From Aristolochia californica (taxonomy: Eukaryota; Streptophyta; Magnoliopsida; Piperales; Aristolochiaceae): 64,000 bases of DNA. The notes under the pieces were generated by a model that ran no database searches, had not been told where the DNA came from, and saw only the letters and a list, made by a program, of their open reading frames with translations. Positions 12,060 through 24,465 of this stretch are shown here, piece after piece. The stretch is from assembly GCA_029961685.1 (NCBI GenBank), contig JARWKL010000015.1:15994801-16058800 (forward strand), given 5' to 3'. Every line of letters starts with the position of its first letter. The first letter of the stretch is position 1. Both the position numbers and the translations under genes were made by a program.

Positions 12060-12482
12060 CTAATTGAAACTTTGCCGACGGACCCGAGGGACGTGACTGA
12101 GTCGCCTGCTACTCCGGTGGTGAATCGCACCACTTGGAGGTGAATCGTAGCCCTTGGAGGCATTTCGGGAGTTTTGGGCTTGCTCGGAGATTTCGAGTGC
12201 CGTCGGAATTTCCAGTGCCGCCGTTTTTGGAATTTTGGAATTCCCAAATTCCGATGTCGTCGTCGCTGGAGTTCCTGGCCATTGGCCTTTGTGCTCGTCC
12301 GAGGCAGCAACTGCCTCTTCTACGCATATGCCGTAGTTGGAGATTTCAGGTCGTATGACCTTTTCCGTGGGAGCACGTGGTTCCCTTGCCGAACGTTCAA
12401 TGGAAGCATCTAACCGCGCTCGTATTTCCTCCAATTCCTTACCCATAGCAATCCATCTTTCTTGGGATATAGAATAACCCAT
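12060..12482 (-). pseudogene. Truncated gag-like reading frame, stop codon created at the satellite junction
   Basis: A 140-codon frame starts close to the decayed primer site. Residues 1-35 have a charged, heptad-like pattern (KELEEIRARLDASIE) reminiscent of the coiled-coil start of plant retroelement gag. The rest is polar and Pro/Ser/Thr-rich without a zinc knuckle. The TAG stop at 12060-12062 spans the element/satellite junction, so the C-terminus is an artefact of truncation. The protein does not resemble the frame at 18-593 although the flanking LTR and primer site match. Gag identity is inferred from position. Other frames over this interval are shadows. Confidence 0.45.
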
Positions 12483-12491
12483 TGTGTTCCT

Positions 12492-12503
12492 GCTTTGATA
12501 CTA
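12492..12503 (-). other. Decayed primer binding site
   Basis: The minus strand reads TAGTATCAAAGC, which differs from TGGTATCAGAGC at two positions, both G to A. It occupies the correct place two bases inside the LTR. The changes are consistent with an old, inactive copy. Confidence 0.8.
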
Positions 12504-12505
12504 GT

Positions 12506-12932
12506 TGTTACGGTCCCGGATCTAACACAAGGATTCTTTGGGAGGATCTGGGGTCTGCCACGGGTTACGGGTATTCCAAGCATTACTGTAGGGATAGTAG
12601 GAAGACATGGGGAAGACGACAACGAAAGATCAAGCCTAAGGGAAGCTTGATAACCCTAGAGCTCGTTGAGGAGAACTCTAAGCCTCTCTACACTAGATTT
12701 AACCTAATTCTTAATACTTCAATGCTTCCTTTTCTCATTACTCTTACCCCTTAAATAGGGTTCACCCTGTTAGGGTTTAATAAAATATTACAAAAATATC
12801 CCTATGAATAAAATATTCCAAAATATCCCTATTAATAAATAATTCCAAAAATACCCATGTGACCTAAAACTGAAATAAAATAAAGTAAATTAAATAAAAC
12901 ACTAAAATAATTATGTTATTGCGTGCATAACA
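12506..12932 (-). repeat. Long terminal repeat, second copy of the family
   Basis: This 427-bp LTR has ends TGTTACGG and GCATAACA in plus-strand reading. It aligns along its whole length with 617-1045 at roughly 93 percent by eye, the differences being mostly single-base. The two belong to different insertions in the same orientation, about 11.9 kb apart. Confidence 0.9.
12750..12759 (-). promoter_or_regulatory. Possible TATA element of the LTR promoter (second copy)
   Basis: CCTATTTAAG on the minus strand, conserved with the element in the first LTR. The fragment is truncated, so any transcript would run into satellite DNA. Confidence 0.4.
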
Positions 12933-15900
12933 CTTATCTTTTTGTTTACGAGAAAAGTGGGAGAGTGAAAACTCAAGTTTGGATTTGAAAACAAATTGAA
13001 CATCCAAAATGGAATTGAACAAACGCTAAGAGTGATAATTCCAAAAAATATGTGTGATTTTTAAGCAATGTAAACTCTTTTAGTTTTTTATATATTAGGT
13101 TTTGTAATCAGTGGAAAAGGGGGCGCGAGGCATTTTTAACTGAGTGTTGACTCCCAAACCATAAGTCATTTCTAACAAAAATTATAGCACTAACACATCA
13201 TTAATTGATGAAAACATTTACGATGATCTATGATTGCTAGGTCCACTTTTTGTAAAAAAGGCAAAAAGTGGGTTGTTTGGCTCTAGTAAATATCCTACCG
13301 CACGTTAACCGGAGAATTTAATTTTTTCTACTTTTTGAATATTTTGGATTATTAGGTCATTTGCATCTTCAACATCAATCAGGCATGCATATCCGTATTT
13401 AAAACACGTTAGGATCAATTAGAAATCCCTTTCTTATAAAATTCCACCAAGCAATTAGGGGTTGTGCTAGTGGAATTTCCCAAACATGGAAGACAAAACT
13501 TTGGTGTAGATTTTTAGTGCATGAAATAATTTTCTTCACTTAGTTTTCAATTTTTTGCATACATAAACTCTAAAATTTTCATTTTGTTGTGATCGATTTA
13601 CCTTATCTTTTTGTTTACGAGAAAAATGGGATAGTGATAACTCAAGTTTGGATTTGAAAAAAAAATTGAACATCATAAATGGAAACGTTCAATATCAAAG
13701 AGAGATAATTCCAAAAAATATCTTTGATTTTTAAGGATTGTAAACACTTTTACTTTTTTATATATTATGTTTTGCAATCAGCGGAAAATGGGGAGCGAGG
13801 CATTTTTAACTGAGTGTTGACTCCCAAACCATAAGTCATTTCTAACAAAAATTATAGCCATTACAAAACATTAATCGATCAAAACATTTACGATGATCTA
13901 TGATTGTTAGGTCGTCTTTTTGTAAAATAGGCAAAAAGTGGGTTGTTTGGCTCTGGTAAATATCCCACCGCATGTTAATTTGGGAATTTAATTTTTTTGA
14001 CTCCCATAAATTTTTGGATCATTAGGTCATTTGCATCTTCAACATATTTCAGGCATGCATATCCACATTTAAAACATGTTCGGATCAATAAGAAATCCAT
14101 TTCTTATAAAATTGCACCAAGCTATGAGGGGTTGTTCTAGTGGAATTTCCTGAACATGGATAACAAAACTTTGGAGTTCATTTTTAGAGCGTTAAATAAT
14201 TTTCTTCACTTACATTTATAATATTTTTCAATTTTTTGCATACATAAACTCTAAAATTTTCATTTTGTGGTGATCTATTTGCCTTTTCTAGTTTTTTACA
14301 AGAAAAATCGTAGAGTGAAAACTCATGTTTGGATTTGAAAAAAAATTGAACATCCAAAATGGAAATGCACAAATGATGAGAGAGATAATTCCAAAAGGTA
14401 TCGGTGATTTTTAAAGATTGTAAACTCTTTCAGTTTTTTATGTATTAAGGTTTGCAATCATCAAAAAACAGGGGCGAAGCATTTTTAACTGAGTGTTAAC
14501 TCCCAAACCATAAGTCATTTCTAACAAAAATTATAGCCGTTACACATCATTAATCGATCAAAACATTTACGATGATCTATGATTGTAAGGTCCATTTTTT
14601 GTAAAATATGCAAAAAGTTGGTTGTTTGGCTCCTGTAAATATCCCACCGCACGTTAACTTGAGAACTTAATTTTTTCTACACCTTAAAATTTTAGGATCA
14701 TTAGGTCATTTGCATCTTCAACATTTTGCATTCATGCATATCAACATTTAAAACATGTTAGGATCAATTAGAAATCTCTTTCTTATAAAATTCCACCAAG
14801 CTATCGGGGTTTGTACTAGTGGAATTTCCCCAAACACGAATAAAAAAACTTTGGTGTTCATTTTTAGTGCTTGAAATAATTCTCTTCACTTACATTTATT
14901 ATAGTTTTCAATTTTTTGCATACATAAACTCTAAAATTTTCATTTTTCTGTGATCTAGTTGCCTTATCTTTTTATTTACGAGAAAAATGGGAGAGTGCAA
15001 ACTCATGTTTGAATTTGAACAAAATTTGAACATCCAAAATGGAATTGTAAAAATACTAAGAGAGATAATTCCAAAACATATCAGTGATTTTTAAGGATTG
15101 TAAATTCTTTCAAATTTTTATATTTAATTTTTTGCAATCATCAATAAAGGCGGGGAGGTATTTTTAACTGAGTGTTGACTCCCAAACCATATGTCATTTC
15201 TAACAAAAGTTATACCTGTTACACATCATTAATTGATCAAAAAATTTACGATGATCGATGATTGTTAGGTCCACTTTTTGTAAAAGAGGCAAAAATTGGG
15301 TTGTTTGGCTCTGGTAAATATCCCACTGTACGTTAACTTGAGAATTTAATTTTTTCTACACCTTGAAATTTTTGGATCATTAGGTCATTTGCATCTTCAA
15401 CATGTTTTAGACATGCACTTCATCATTTAAAACATGTTAGGATTAATTAGAAATTTCTTTCTAATAAATTCCACCAAGCTATTAGGGGTTGTACTTGTGG
15501 AATTTCGCAAACATGGATAACAAAAGTTTGGGATTCATTTCTAGTGTGTGAAATACTTTTCTTCACTAAAATTTAATATAGTTTTCAATTTTTTTGCATA
15601 CAGAAACTCTAAAATTTTCATTTTGTTGTTATCTATTTGCCTTATCTTTTTGTTTATGAGAAAAATGGGAGAGTGAAAAATCAAGTTTGGATTTGAAAAA
15701 AAATTGAACATCCAAAATGGAATTGTACAAATACTGAGAAAGATAATTCCAAAAAGTATCAGTGATTTTTAAGGATTGTAAACTCTTTTAGTTTTTTATA
15801 TAATATTTTTTGCAATCATTGGAAAAGGGGTGGGAGGCTTTTTTAACTGAGTGTTGATTCCCAAACAAAAAGTCATTTCGAATAAAAATTATAGCCGTTA

Positions 15901-17999
15901 CACATCATTAATAGATCAAAATATTTACAATGACCTATGATTGTTAGGTCCACTTTTTGTAAAATAGGCAAAAAAGTGGGTTGTTTGGCTCTGGTATATA
16001 TCCCACCGCACGTTAACTAGACAATTTAATTTTTTCTACTCCTTGAAATTTTTGGATCATTAGGTCATTTGCATTTTCAACATGTTTCAGGAATGCACAT
16101 CCACTTTTAAAACATGTTAGGATCAATTAGAAATTTCTTTCTTATAAAATTCCACCAAGCCATTAGGGGTTGTACTTGTGGAATTTCCCAAACATGGATA
16201 ACAAAAGTTTGGGGTTCATTTTTAGTGCGTAAAATAATTTTATTCACTTACATTTAATATAGTTTTCAATTTTTTGCAAACTTAAACTCTAAAATTTTCA
16301 TGTTATTGATCTATTTGCCTTATCTTTTTGTTTACTTTATAAAAGGGAGAGTGAAAACTCAAGTTTGGTTTTGAAAAAAAAAATTGAACATCCAAAATGG
16401 AATTGTAAAAATACTGGGAAACATAATTTCAAAAAGTATCAGTGATTTTTAAGGATTGTAAACACTTTTTGTTTTTTATATATTATTTTTTGCAATCATC
16501 GGAAAGGGAGGGAGGGGGGGAGGCATTTTTAACCGAGTGTTGACTCCCAAACCATAAGTCATTTCTAACAAAATTTATATCCATTACACATCATTAATAG
16601 ATCAAAATATTTATGATGATCTATGATTGTTAGGTCCACTTTTTGTAAAATAGGTAAAAAGTGGGTTGTTTGGCTCTGGCAAATATCCCACTGCACGTTA
16701 ACTTGAGAATTTAATTTTTTGTACTCCTTGAATTTTTTGGATCATTAGGTCATTTGCATCTTCAACATGCTTCAGACATGCATATTTACATTTCAAAGAT
16801 GTTAGGATCAATTAAAAATCTCTTTCTCATAAAATTCCTCCAAGCTATTAGGGGTTGTACTAGTGGAATTTCCCAAACAAGGATAACAAAACTTTGGTGT
16901 TCATTTGTAATGCGTGAAATAATTTTATTCATGTACATTTATTATAGTTTTCAGTTTTATGTATACATAAACTCTAAAATTTTAATTTTGTTGTGATCTA
17001 TTTGCCTTACCTTTTTGTTAATGAGAAAAATGGAAGAGTGAAAACTCAAGTTTGGATTTGAAATAAAATTGAACATCCTACTGAGAGAGATAATTACAAA
17101 AAGTATCTGTGATTTTCAAGTATTGTAACCACTTTTAGTTTTTTATATATCAGGTTTTGCAATCATCAGAAAAAGCGGGACGAGGCATTTTTAACTGAGT
17201 GTTGACTTCCAAACCATAAGTCTTTTCTAACAAAAATAATAGCCATTACACATCATTAATTGATCAAAACATTTACGATGATCTATGTTTGTTAGGTCCA
17301 TTTTTTGTAAAATAGGCAAAAAATGTGTTGTTTGGCTTTGGTAAATATCCCACCGCACGTTAACTTGAGAATTTAATTTTTTCTACACCTTGAAATTTTT
17401 GGATCATTAGGTCATTTGCATTTTGAACATGTTTCAGGCATGCATATCCACATTTAAAATATGTTTGGATCAATTAGAAATCTCTTTCTTATAAAATTCC
17501 ACAAAGCTATTTGGGGTTGTACTAGTGGAATTTCCCAAATATGGATAACAAAACTTTGGTGTTGATTTTTAGTGCGTCAAATAACTTTCTTCACTTAGTT
17601 TTCAATTTTTTGCATACCTAAACACTAAAATTTTCAGTTTGTTGAGATCTATTTGCCTTATCCTTTTGTTTACGAGATAAATGGGGGAGTAAAAACTCAA
17701 GTTTGGATTTGAAAAAAATTGAACATCCAAAATAGAAACACAAAAATGCTGAGAGAGATAATTCCAAAAAGTATCTCTGATTTTTAAGGATTGTAAACTC
17801 TTTTAGTTTTTTATATATTAGGTTTTGCAATCAACGAAAAAGGGGGAGCGAGGCGTTTTTAACTGAGTGTTGATTCCCAAACCATTAGTCATTTCTAAAA
17901 AAAATTATAGCCATTACACATCATTAATCGTTCAAAACATTTACGATGATCTATGATTCTTAGGTCCGCTTTTTGGAAAATAGGCAAAAAGTGGGTTGT

Positions 18000-18070
18000 T
18001 AATATCCCACCGCACGTTAATTTCAGAATTTAATTTTTTCTAGTCCTTGGAATTGCAAAATGCTGAGAGA
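18000..18070 (+). repeat. Shortened monomer, deletion junction near 18054
   Basis: The phase jumps from TCTAGTCCTTGGAATT to GCAAAATGCTGAGAGAG. The distance between the flanking G tracts (about 17842 and 18155) is only about 313 bp, so roughly half a monomer is missing. The phrase TTTGGCTCTGGT is also lost just upstream. Confidence 0.8.
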
Positions 18071-18789
18071 GATAATTCCAAAACGTATCTGTGATTTTTA
18101 AGGATTGTCAACTCTTTTAGTTTTTCATATATTAGGTTTTGCAATCATCAGAGAAGGGGGGGGGTTGAAGCATTTTTAACTGAGCGTTGACTCCCATACC
18201 ATAAGTCATTTCTAATAAAAATTATAGCCGTTACACATCATTAATCGATCAAAATATTTATGATGATCTATGATTGTTTGGTTCGCTTTTTGTAAAATTG
18301 GCAAAAAGTGGTTGTTTGGCTCTGTTCAATATCCCACGTTAACTAGAGAATTTATATTTTTCTACTCATTGAAAATTTTTGATCATTAGGTCATTTACAT
18401 TTTCAATAAGTTTCAGGCATGCATATCCACATTTAAAACTTTTTAGGATCAATTAGAAATTACTTTCTTATAAAATTCCACAGGGACATTAGGGTGTTGT
18501 ACAAGTGGAATTTTCCAAACATGGATAACAAAACTTTGGTGTTCATTTTTAGTTCGTGAAATAATTCTCTTCATTACATTTATTATAGCTTTCAAATTTT
18601 TGCATTTATACACTCTAAAATTTTCATTTTGTAGTCATCTATTTGTGTTATCTTTTTGTTTAAGAGAAAAATGGGAGTGTGAAAACTCAAGTATGGATTT
18701 GAAAAAAAATTGAACATCCGAAATGGAAATGCACAAATGCTGAGAGAGATAATTCCAAAAAGTATTTGTGATTTTTAAGGATTGTAAAC

Positions 18790-18840
18790 TCTTTTAGTTT
18801 TTTATATATTAGGTTGTTTGGCTCTTGTAAATATCCTACC
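18790..18840 (+). repeat. Shortened monomer lacking the G tract, junction near 18815
   Basis: ATATTAGGTT is joined directly to GTTTGGCTC, removing the G tract and about 220 bp. GGTT is present at both parental breakpoints, consistent with microhomology-mediated deletion or replication slippage. Confidence 0.8.
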
Positions 18841-20489
18841 GCATGTTAACCTGAGAATTTAATTTTTTATACTCCTTGAAATTTTTGTATCATTAGGTCA
18901 GTTGTATCTTCAACATGTTTCAGGCATGCATGTCCACATTTAAAACATGTTAGAATCAATTAGAAATCTCTTTCTTATTAAATTCCACCAAGGTATTAGG
19001 GGGTTGTACTAGTGGAATTTCCAAAACATGGATAACAAAACTTTTGTGTTAATTTTTAGTACATGAAATAATTTTCTTCACTAACATTTATTATGGTTTC
19101 CAATTTTTTGCAAACTTACACTTAAAAATTTTCATTTTGTAGGGATCTATTTGCGTTATCTTTTTTTTACAAGAAAATTGGGAGAGTGAAAACTCAAGTA
19201 TGGATTTGAAAAACAAAATTAACATCCAAAATGGAAATACACAAATTTTGAGAGTGAAAATTCCCAAAAGTTTATGTGATTTTTAAGAAGTCTAAGCACT
19301 TTTAGTTTATTATATATTAGGTTTTTCAATCATTGCAAAAGGGGGGGCGAGGAATTTTTAACTGAGTGTTGACTCCCAAACCATAAGTCGTTTCTAACAA
19401 AAATTATAGCCGTTACGTCATTAATCAATCAAAACATTTATGATGATCTATGATTGTAAGGTCCGCTTTTTTTTTAAATAGGCAAAAACTGGGCTTATTT
19501 ACTTTGGTAAATCCCACAGGACGTTAATTAGAAAATTTTAATTTTTTCTACTCGTTGAATTTTTTTGATAACTACGTCATTTGCATCTTTAATATGTTTG
19601 AGACATGCATATCCACATTTAAAACATGTCAGGATCAATCAAAAATCTCTTTTTTATAAAATTCCACCAAGACATTATGGTGTTGTACTAGTGGAATTTC
19701 CCAAACATGGACAACAAAACTTTGGTGTTCATTTTTAGTTCGTGAAATAATTTTCTTCACTTACATTTATTACAATTTTCAATTTTTTGCATTTATAAAT
19801 TCTAAAATTTTAATTTTGTTGTAATCTATTTGCGTTATCTTTTTGTTTACTAGAAAAATGGGAGAGTGAAAACTCAAGTTTGGATTTGAAAAAAAATTGA
19901 ACATCCAGAAAAGGAATGCACAAATGCTGAGTGAGATAATCCCAAAAAGTATCTGTTATTTTTAAGGATTGTAAACTCTTTTAGTTTTTTATTTATTAGG
20001 TTTTGCAATCATCTGAAAAGGGGGCGAGGCATTTTTAACTCAGTGTTGACTCCCAAACAATAAATCATTTCTAACAAAAATTATAGTTGTTACACATCAT
20101 TAATCAATAAAAAAATTGACGATGATCTGTGATTGTTAACTCCGATTTTTGTAAAATAGGCAAAAAGTGGGTTGTTTGTCCCTGGTAAATATCCCATTGC
20201 ACGTTAACCGGTGAATTTATTTTTTTCTACTCCTTGAAATTTTTGGATCATTAGGTTATTTGTATCTTCAACATGTTTCAGGCATGCATATCCATATTTA
20301 AAATATGTTAGGATCAATTAGAAATCTCCTTCGTATAAAATTCCACCAAGCAATTGAGGGGTTGTACTAGTGGAATTTCCCAAACATGGATAACCAAACT
20401 TTGGTGTTCATTTTTAGGGCGTGAAATAATTTTCTGCACTTACATATATTATTGTTTTCAATTTTTTGCATAAATAAACTCTAAAATTT

Positions 20490-20640
20490 TTATTTTGTTG
20501 GGATTTGAAAAAAAAAATTACATTTAAAATGGAAATACATAAATGCTGAGAAAGATAATTCCAAAAAGTTCAATCATCGGAAAAGTGTTGACTCCTTGAA
20601 ATTTAATTTTTTCTACTTCTTGAAATTTTTGGATCATTAG
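20490..20640 (+). repeat. Multiply rearranged monomer
   Basis: Several phase jumps occur within about 150 bp. TTTTGTTG is joined to GGATTTGAAA near 20505. AAAAAGTT is joined to CAATCATCGG near 20570, and GAAAAG to TGTTGACTCC near 20586. GACTCC is joined to TTGAAATTTAA near 20595, with ACTCC shared by both parents. Almost all unique segments of a monomer are lost. Confidence 0.75.
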
Positions 20641-23082
20641 GTCATTTGCATCTTCAACATGTTTCAGAGATGGATATCCACATTTAAAACATGTTAGGAT
20701 CAATTAGAAATCTCTTTCTTATAAAATTCAAGCTATTTGGGGGTCGTACTAGTGGAATTTCCCAAACCTGGATAACAAAACATTGGTGTTTATTTTTAGT
20801 GCGTGAAATAATTTTCTGCACTTAGATATATTATTGTTTTCAATTTTTTGCATAAATAAACTCTAAAATTTTTATTTTGTTGAGATCTATTTGCCTTATC
20901 TTTTTGTTGACGAGAAAAATGGGAGAGTGAAAACTCAAGTTTGGATTTGAAAAAAAATTGGACATCCAAAATGGGAATGCACAAATTATGAGGGAGATAA
21001 TTACAAAAAAGTATCTGTGCTTTTTAAGGATTGTCAAATCTTTTAGTTTTTCATATACTAGGTTTTGCAATCATCAGAAAAGGGGGGGCGAGGCATTTTT
21101 TACTAAGTGTTGACTCCCAAATCATAAGTCAGTTCTAACTAAAATTATACCCATCACACATCATTAATCGATCAAAAGATTTACGATGATCTATGAATGT
21201 TAGGTCAGCTTTTTGTAAAATATGCAAAAAGTGGGTTGTTTGGCTCTGGTAAATATCCCACCCCACGTTAACTAGAGAATTTATTTTTTTCTATTCCTAG
21301 AAATTTTTAGATCATTAGGTCATTTGCATCTTCCACATGTTTCAGGCATGTATATCCACATTTAAAACATGTTAGGATCAATTAGAAATATTTTTCTTAT
21401 TAAAATCCACCAAGCTATTAAGGGGTTGTACTAGTGGAATTTCCCAAACATGGATACCAAAACATAGGTGTTCAATTTTAGTACGTGAAATAATTTTCTT
21501 CAGTTGCTTTTATTATAGTTTCCAATTTTTTGAAAACATAAACTCATAAATTTTCATTTTGTAGTGATCTATTTGCCTTATCTTTTTTTTACAAGAAAAA
21601 TGGGAGAGTGAAAACTTAAGTTTGGAAGTGGAAAGAAATTAAACATCCAAAATAGAAAAGGACAAATGCTTAGAGAGATTATTCCAAAAATTATCTGTGA
21701 TTTTTAAGAATTCTTAACTCTTTTAGTTTATTATATATTAGGTTTTGCAATCATCGGAAAAGGGGGGGCGAGGCATTTTTAACTGTGTGTTGACATCCAA
21801 ACCATAAGTCTTTGCTAACAAAAATTATAGCCATTACACAACATTAATCGATCAAAAAATTTATGATGATCTATGATAGTTAGGTCCACTTTTTCTAAAA
21901 TAGGCAAACTGTGGGTTTATCGACTCTGGTAAATATCCCACCGCACATTAACTAGAGAATTTAATTTTTTCTACTCATTGAAATTTTTGGATCATTAGGT
22001 GATTTACATCTTCAATATATTTCAGGCATGCATATCCACATTTAAAACATGTTAGGATCAATTAGAAACCTCTTTCTTATAAAATTCCACCAAGATATTA
22101 GGGGGTTGTACTAGTGAAATTTCCCAAACATGGATAACAAAACTTTGGTGTTCATTTTTAGTGTGTGAAATAATTTTTTGTACTTAGTTATATTATTTTT
22201 TTAAATTTTTTTCATACATAAATTCTAAAATTATTATTTTGTTGAGATCTATCTACCTTATCTTTTTGTTTACGATAAAAATGGGAGTGTGAAAACTCAT
22301 GTATTGATTTGAAAAAAAATTGAACATCCAGAATGGAAATGAACAAATGATGAGAGAGATAATTACAAAAAGTATTTGTGGTTTTTAAGGATTGTAAACT
22401 TTTTTAGTTTTTCATATACGAGGTTTAGCAATCATCGAAAAAGGGGGGCGAGGCATTTTTATCTGAGTATTCTCTCCCAAACCATAAGTCATTTCTAACA
22501 AAAATTATAGCCGTCACACATCATTAATCAATCAAAACTTTACCAATGATCTATGATTGTTAGTTATGCTTTTTGTAAAATAGGCAAAAAGTGGGTTGTT
22601 TGGCTCTGGTAAATATCCCACCGCATGTTAACTTGAGATATTTTTCTACTCTTTGAAATTTTTGGATCATTAGGTCATTTAAATGTTCAACATGTTTCAT
22701 GGATGCATTGCACATTTAAAACATGTTAGGATCAATTAGAAATATTTTTCTTATAAAATTCCACCAAGCTATTAGGGGGTTGTACTAGTGGAATTTCCCT
22801 AACATGGATAACAAAACTTTGGTGATCATTTTTAGTGCATGAAATTATTTTATTCACTTATATTTATTATAGTTTTCAATTTTTTGCATAGATAAACTCT
22901 AAAATTTTCATTTTTTTGTGATTTATTTGCCTTGTCTTTTTGTTAACGAGAAAAAAGGGAGAGTTCAAAATCAAGTTTAACATCCAAAATGGAAATGCAC
23001 AAATGCTGAGAGAGATAATTCCAAAAAGTATCTGTGATTTTTAAGAATTGTAAACTCCTTTAGGTTTTGCAATCATCAGAAA

Positions 23083-23107
23083 GGGGGGTGGGAGGGGGGG
23101 GGGGGGG

Positions 23108-23139
<32 letters not shown>

Positions 23140-23152
23140 GCGGTTTGGGGGG
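23083..23152 (+). repeat. Complex G-rich tract (runs of 14 and 30 G)
   Basis: Runs of G at 23094-23107 and 23109-23138 are separated by one C, and further short runs lie on both sides. This is the longest composite G-rich stretch in the window. It lies in the standard phase, and the GCGAGGC that normally follows is absent. Confidence 0.9.
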
Positions 23153-24405
23153 AAGTGTTTTTAACTGAGTGTGACTCCAAAACCATAAGCCATTTCTAAC
23201 AAAACTTATAGCCGTTACACATCATTAATCAATCAAAACATTTACGATGATCTTTGATTGTTAGGTCCGCTTTTTGTAAAATAGGAAAAAAGTGGGTTGT
23301 TTGGCTTTGGTAAATATCCCACCGCTCGTTAACTTGAGAATTTAATTTTTTCAACAACTTGAAATTTTTGGATCATTAGGTCCTTTGCATATTCAACATG
23401 TTTCAGGCATGTATATTCACTTTTAAAACATGTTAGGATCAATTAGAAATCACTTTCTTATAAAATTCCACCAAGCTATTAGGGGGTTGTACAAGTGAAA
23501 TTTCCTAAATATGGCTAGCAAAACTTTGGTGTTCATTTTTAGTGCATGAAATAATTTCTTTCACTTACATTTATTAAAGTTTTTAATTTTTTGCAAATAT
23601 AAACTCTAAATTTTTTATTTTGTTGTGATCTATTTGCCTTATCTTTTGGTTTACTAGAAAAATGGCAGAGTGAAAACTCATGTTTGGATTTGAAAAAAAA
23701 TTGAATATCCAAAATGGAAATGCACAAATGAAGAGAGTGATAGTTCCAAAAAGTATGTGTGATTTTTAAGGATTGTATACTCTTTTATTTTTTTCATATA
23801 TTTGGTTTTGTAATCATCAAAAAAGGGGGGGGCGAGGCATTTTTAACTGAGTGTTGACTCCCAAACCATAAGTAATTTCTAACAAAAATTATATCCGTTA
23901 CACATCATTAATCTATCAAAATATTTACGATGATCTATGATTGTTAGGTCCGCTTTCTTGTAAAATAGGCAAAAAGTGGGTTGTTTGGCTTTGATAAATA
24001 TCCCACCGCATGTTAACTTGAGAATTTAATTTTTTCTACTCTTCAAAATTTTGGGATCATTAGGTCATTTGCATCTTCCGCATGTTTCAGGCATGCCTAT
24101 CCTCATTTAATCCATGTTAGGATCAATTAGAAATCTTTGTCTTATAAAATTTCACAAAGCTATTAGGGGGTTGTACTAGTGGAATTTCCCAAACATGAAT
24201 AACAAAACTTTGGTGTTCATTTTTTAGAGCGTGAAAAAATTTTCTTCACTTACATTGTTAATAGTTTTCAATTTTTTGCATACATAAACTATAAAATTTT
24301 TTTTTTTTTTTTGTGATCTTTTTGTTTTCTAGAAAATGGGTGAGTAAAAACTCAAGTTTGGATTTGAAAAAGAATTGAACATCCAAAACGGAAATGCACA
24401 AATGA

Positions 24406-24465
24406 GGGGGGGGGGGGGGGGGGGGGGGGGGGCTGGGGGAGGGGAGGGGGGGGAGAATGGGGGGC
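24406..24465 (+). repeat. G-rich tract (27 G plus shorter runs) fused to a deletion
   Basis: A run of 27 G at 24406-24432 is followed by interrupted G runs to about 24465. The run abuts GCACAAATGA directly, so the roughly 100 bp that normally separate that phrase from the tract are missing. A breakpoint inside the G tract is the simplest reading. Confidence 0.85.

Larger units (their letters stand above)
1046..12061 (+). repeat. Satellite array, block 1 (about 16 monomers of about 670 bp)
   Basis: Head-to-tail copies of one AT-rich monomer. Landmarks in order within a monomer are: the phrase GTGTTGACTCCCAAACC, then TTAATCGATCAAAACATTT, GATGATCTATGATTGTTAGG, GTAAATATCCCACCGCACG, CAGGCATGCATATCCACA, CAAACATGGATAACAAAAC, a purine stretch (GATTTGAAAAAAAATTGAAC), GAGAGAGATAATTCC, and the G tract. 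The first landmark recurs at about 1232, 1922, 2593, 3313, 3988 and 4652, giving a period of 664-720 bp that depends mainly on G-tract length. Most copies in this block have four G in the phrase ATTAGGGGTTGTAC. The block is bounded by retroelement sequence on both sides. I do not recognise the family. Confidence 0.95.
12062..12932 (-). mobile_element. Truncated LTR retrotransposon fragment (LTR plus about 440 bp of internal region)
   Basis: Read on the minus strand: LTR (12932 to 12506), decayed primer site, start of a gag-like frame, then an abrupt end in satellite DNA at about 12061. The other LTR and all pol are missing. The satellite does not simply resume: about 80-90 bp of monomer between the AATAATTTTCT and CTTATCTTTTT phases is absent, and no target-site duplication is visible. 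This is a deletion remnant, not an intact or solo-LTR insertion. The LTR is shared with the element at 1-1045. Confidence 0.85.
1046..18050 (+). other. Satellite homogenisation domain 1 (left)
   Basis: Monomers here mostly carry ATTAGGGGTTGTAC (four G), CATATCCACATTT and GTAAAATAGGCAAAAAGTGGG. Several carry a shortened segment in which CTTACATTTATTATAGTTTTC is replaced by CTTAGTTTTC (about 3700, 5030, 5695, 8010, 8680, 13540, 17590). The domain edge is approximate and was set by reading variants by eye. The retroelement fragment at 12062-12932 lies within it. Confidence 0.6.

Noticed and set aside
12134..12413. Several plus-strand frames opposite the gag-like remnant, and the frames overlapping the two LTRs (516-761, 12462-12754)
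   Set aside because: They are shadows of retroelement sequence on the opposite strand and correspond to no known element protein.
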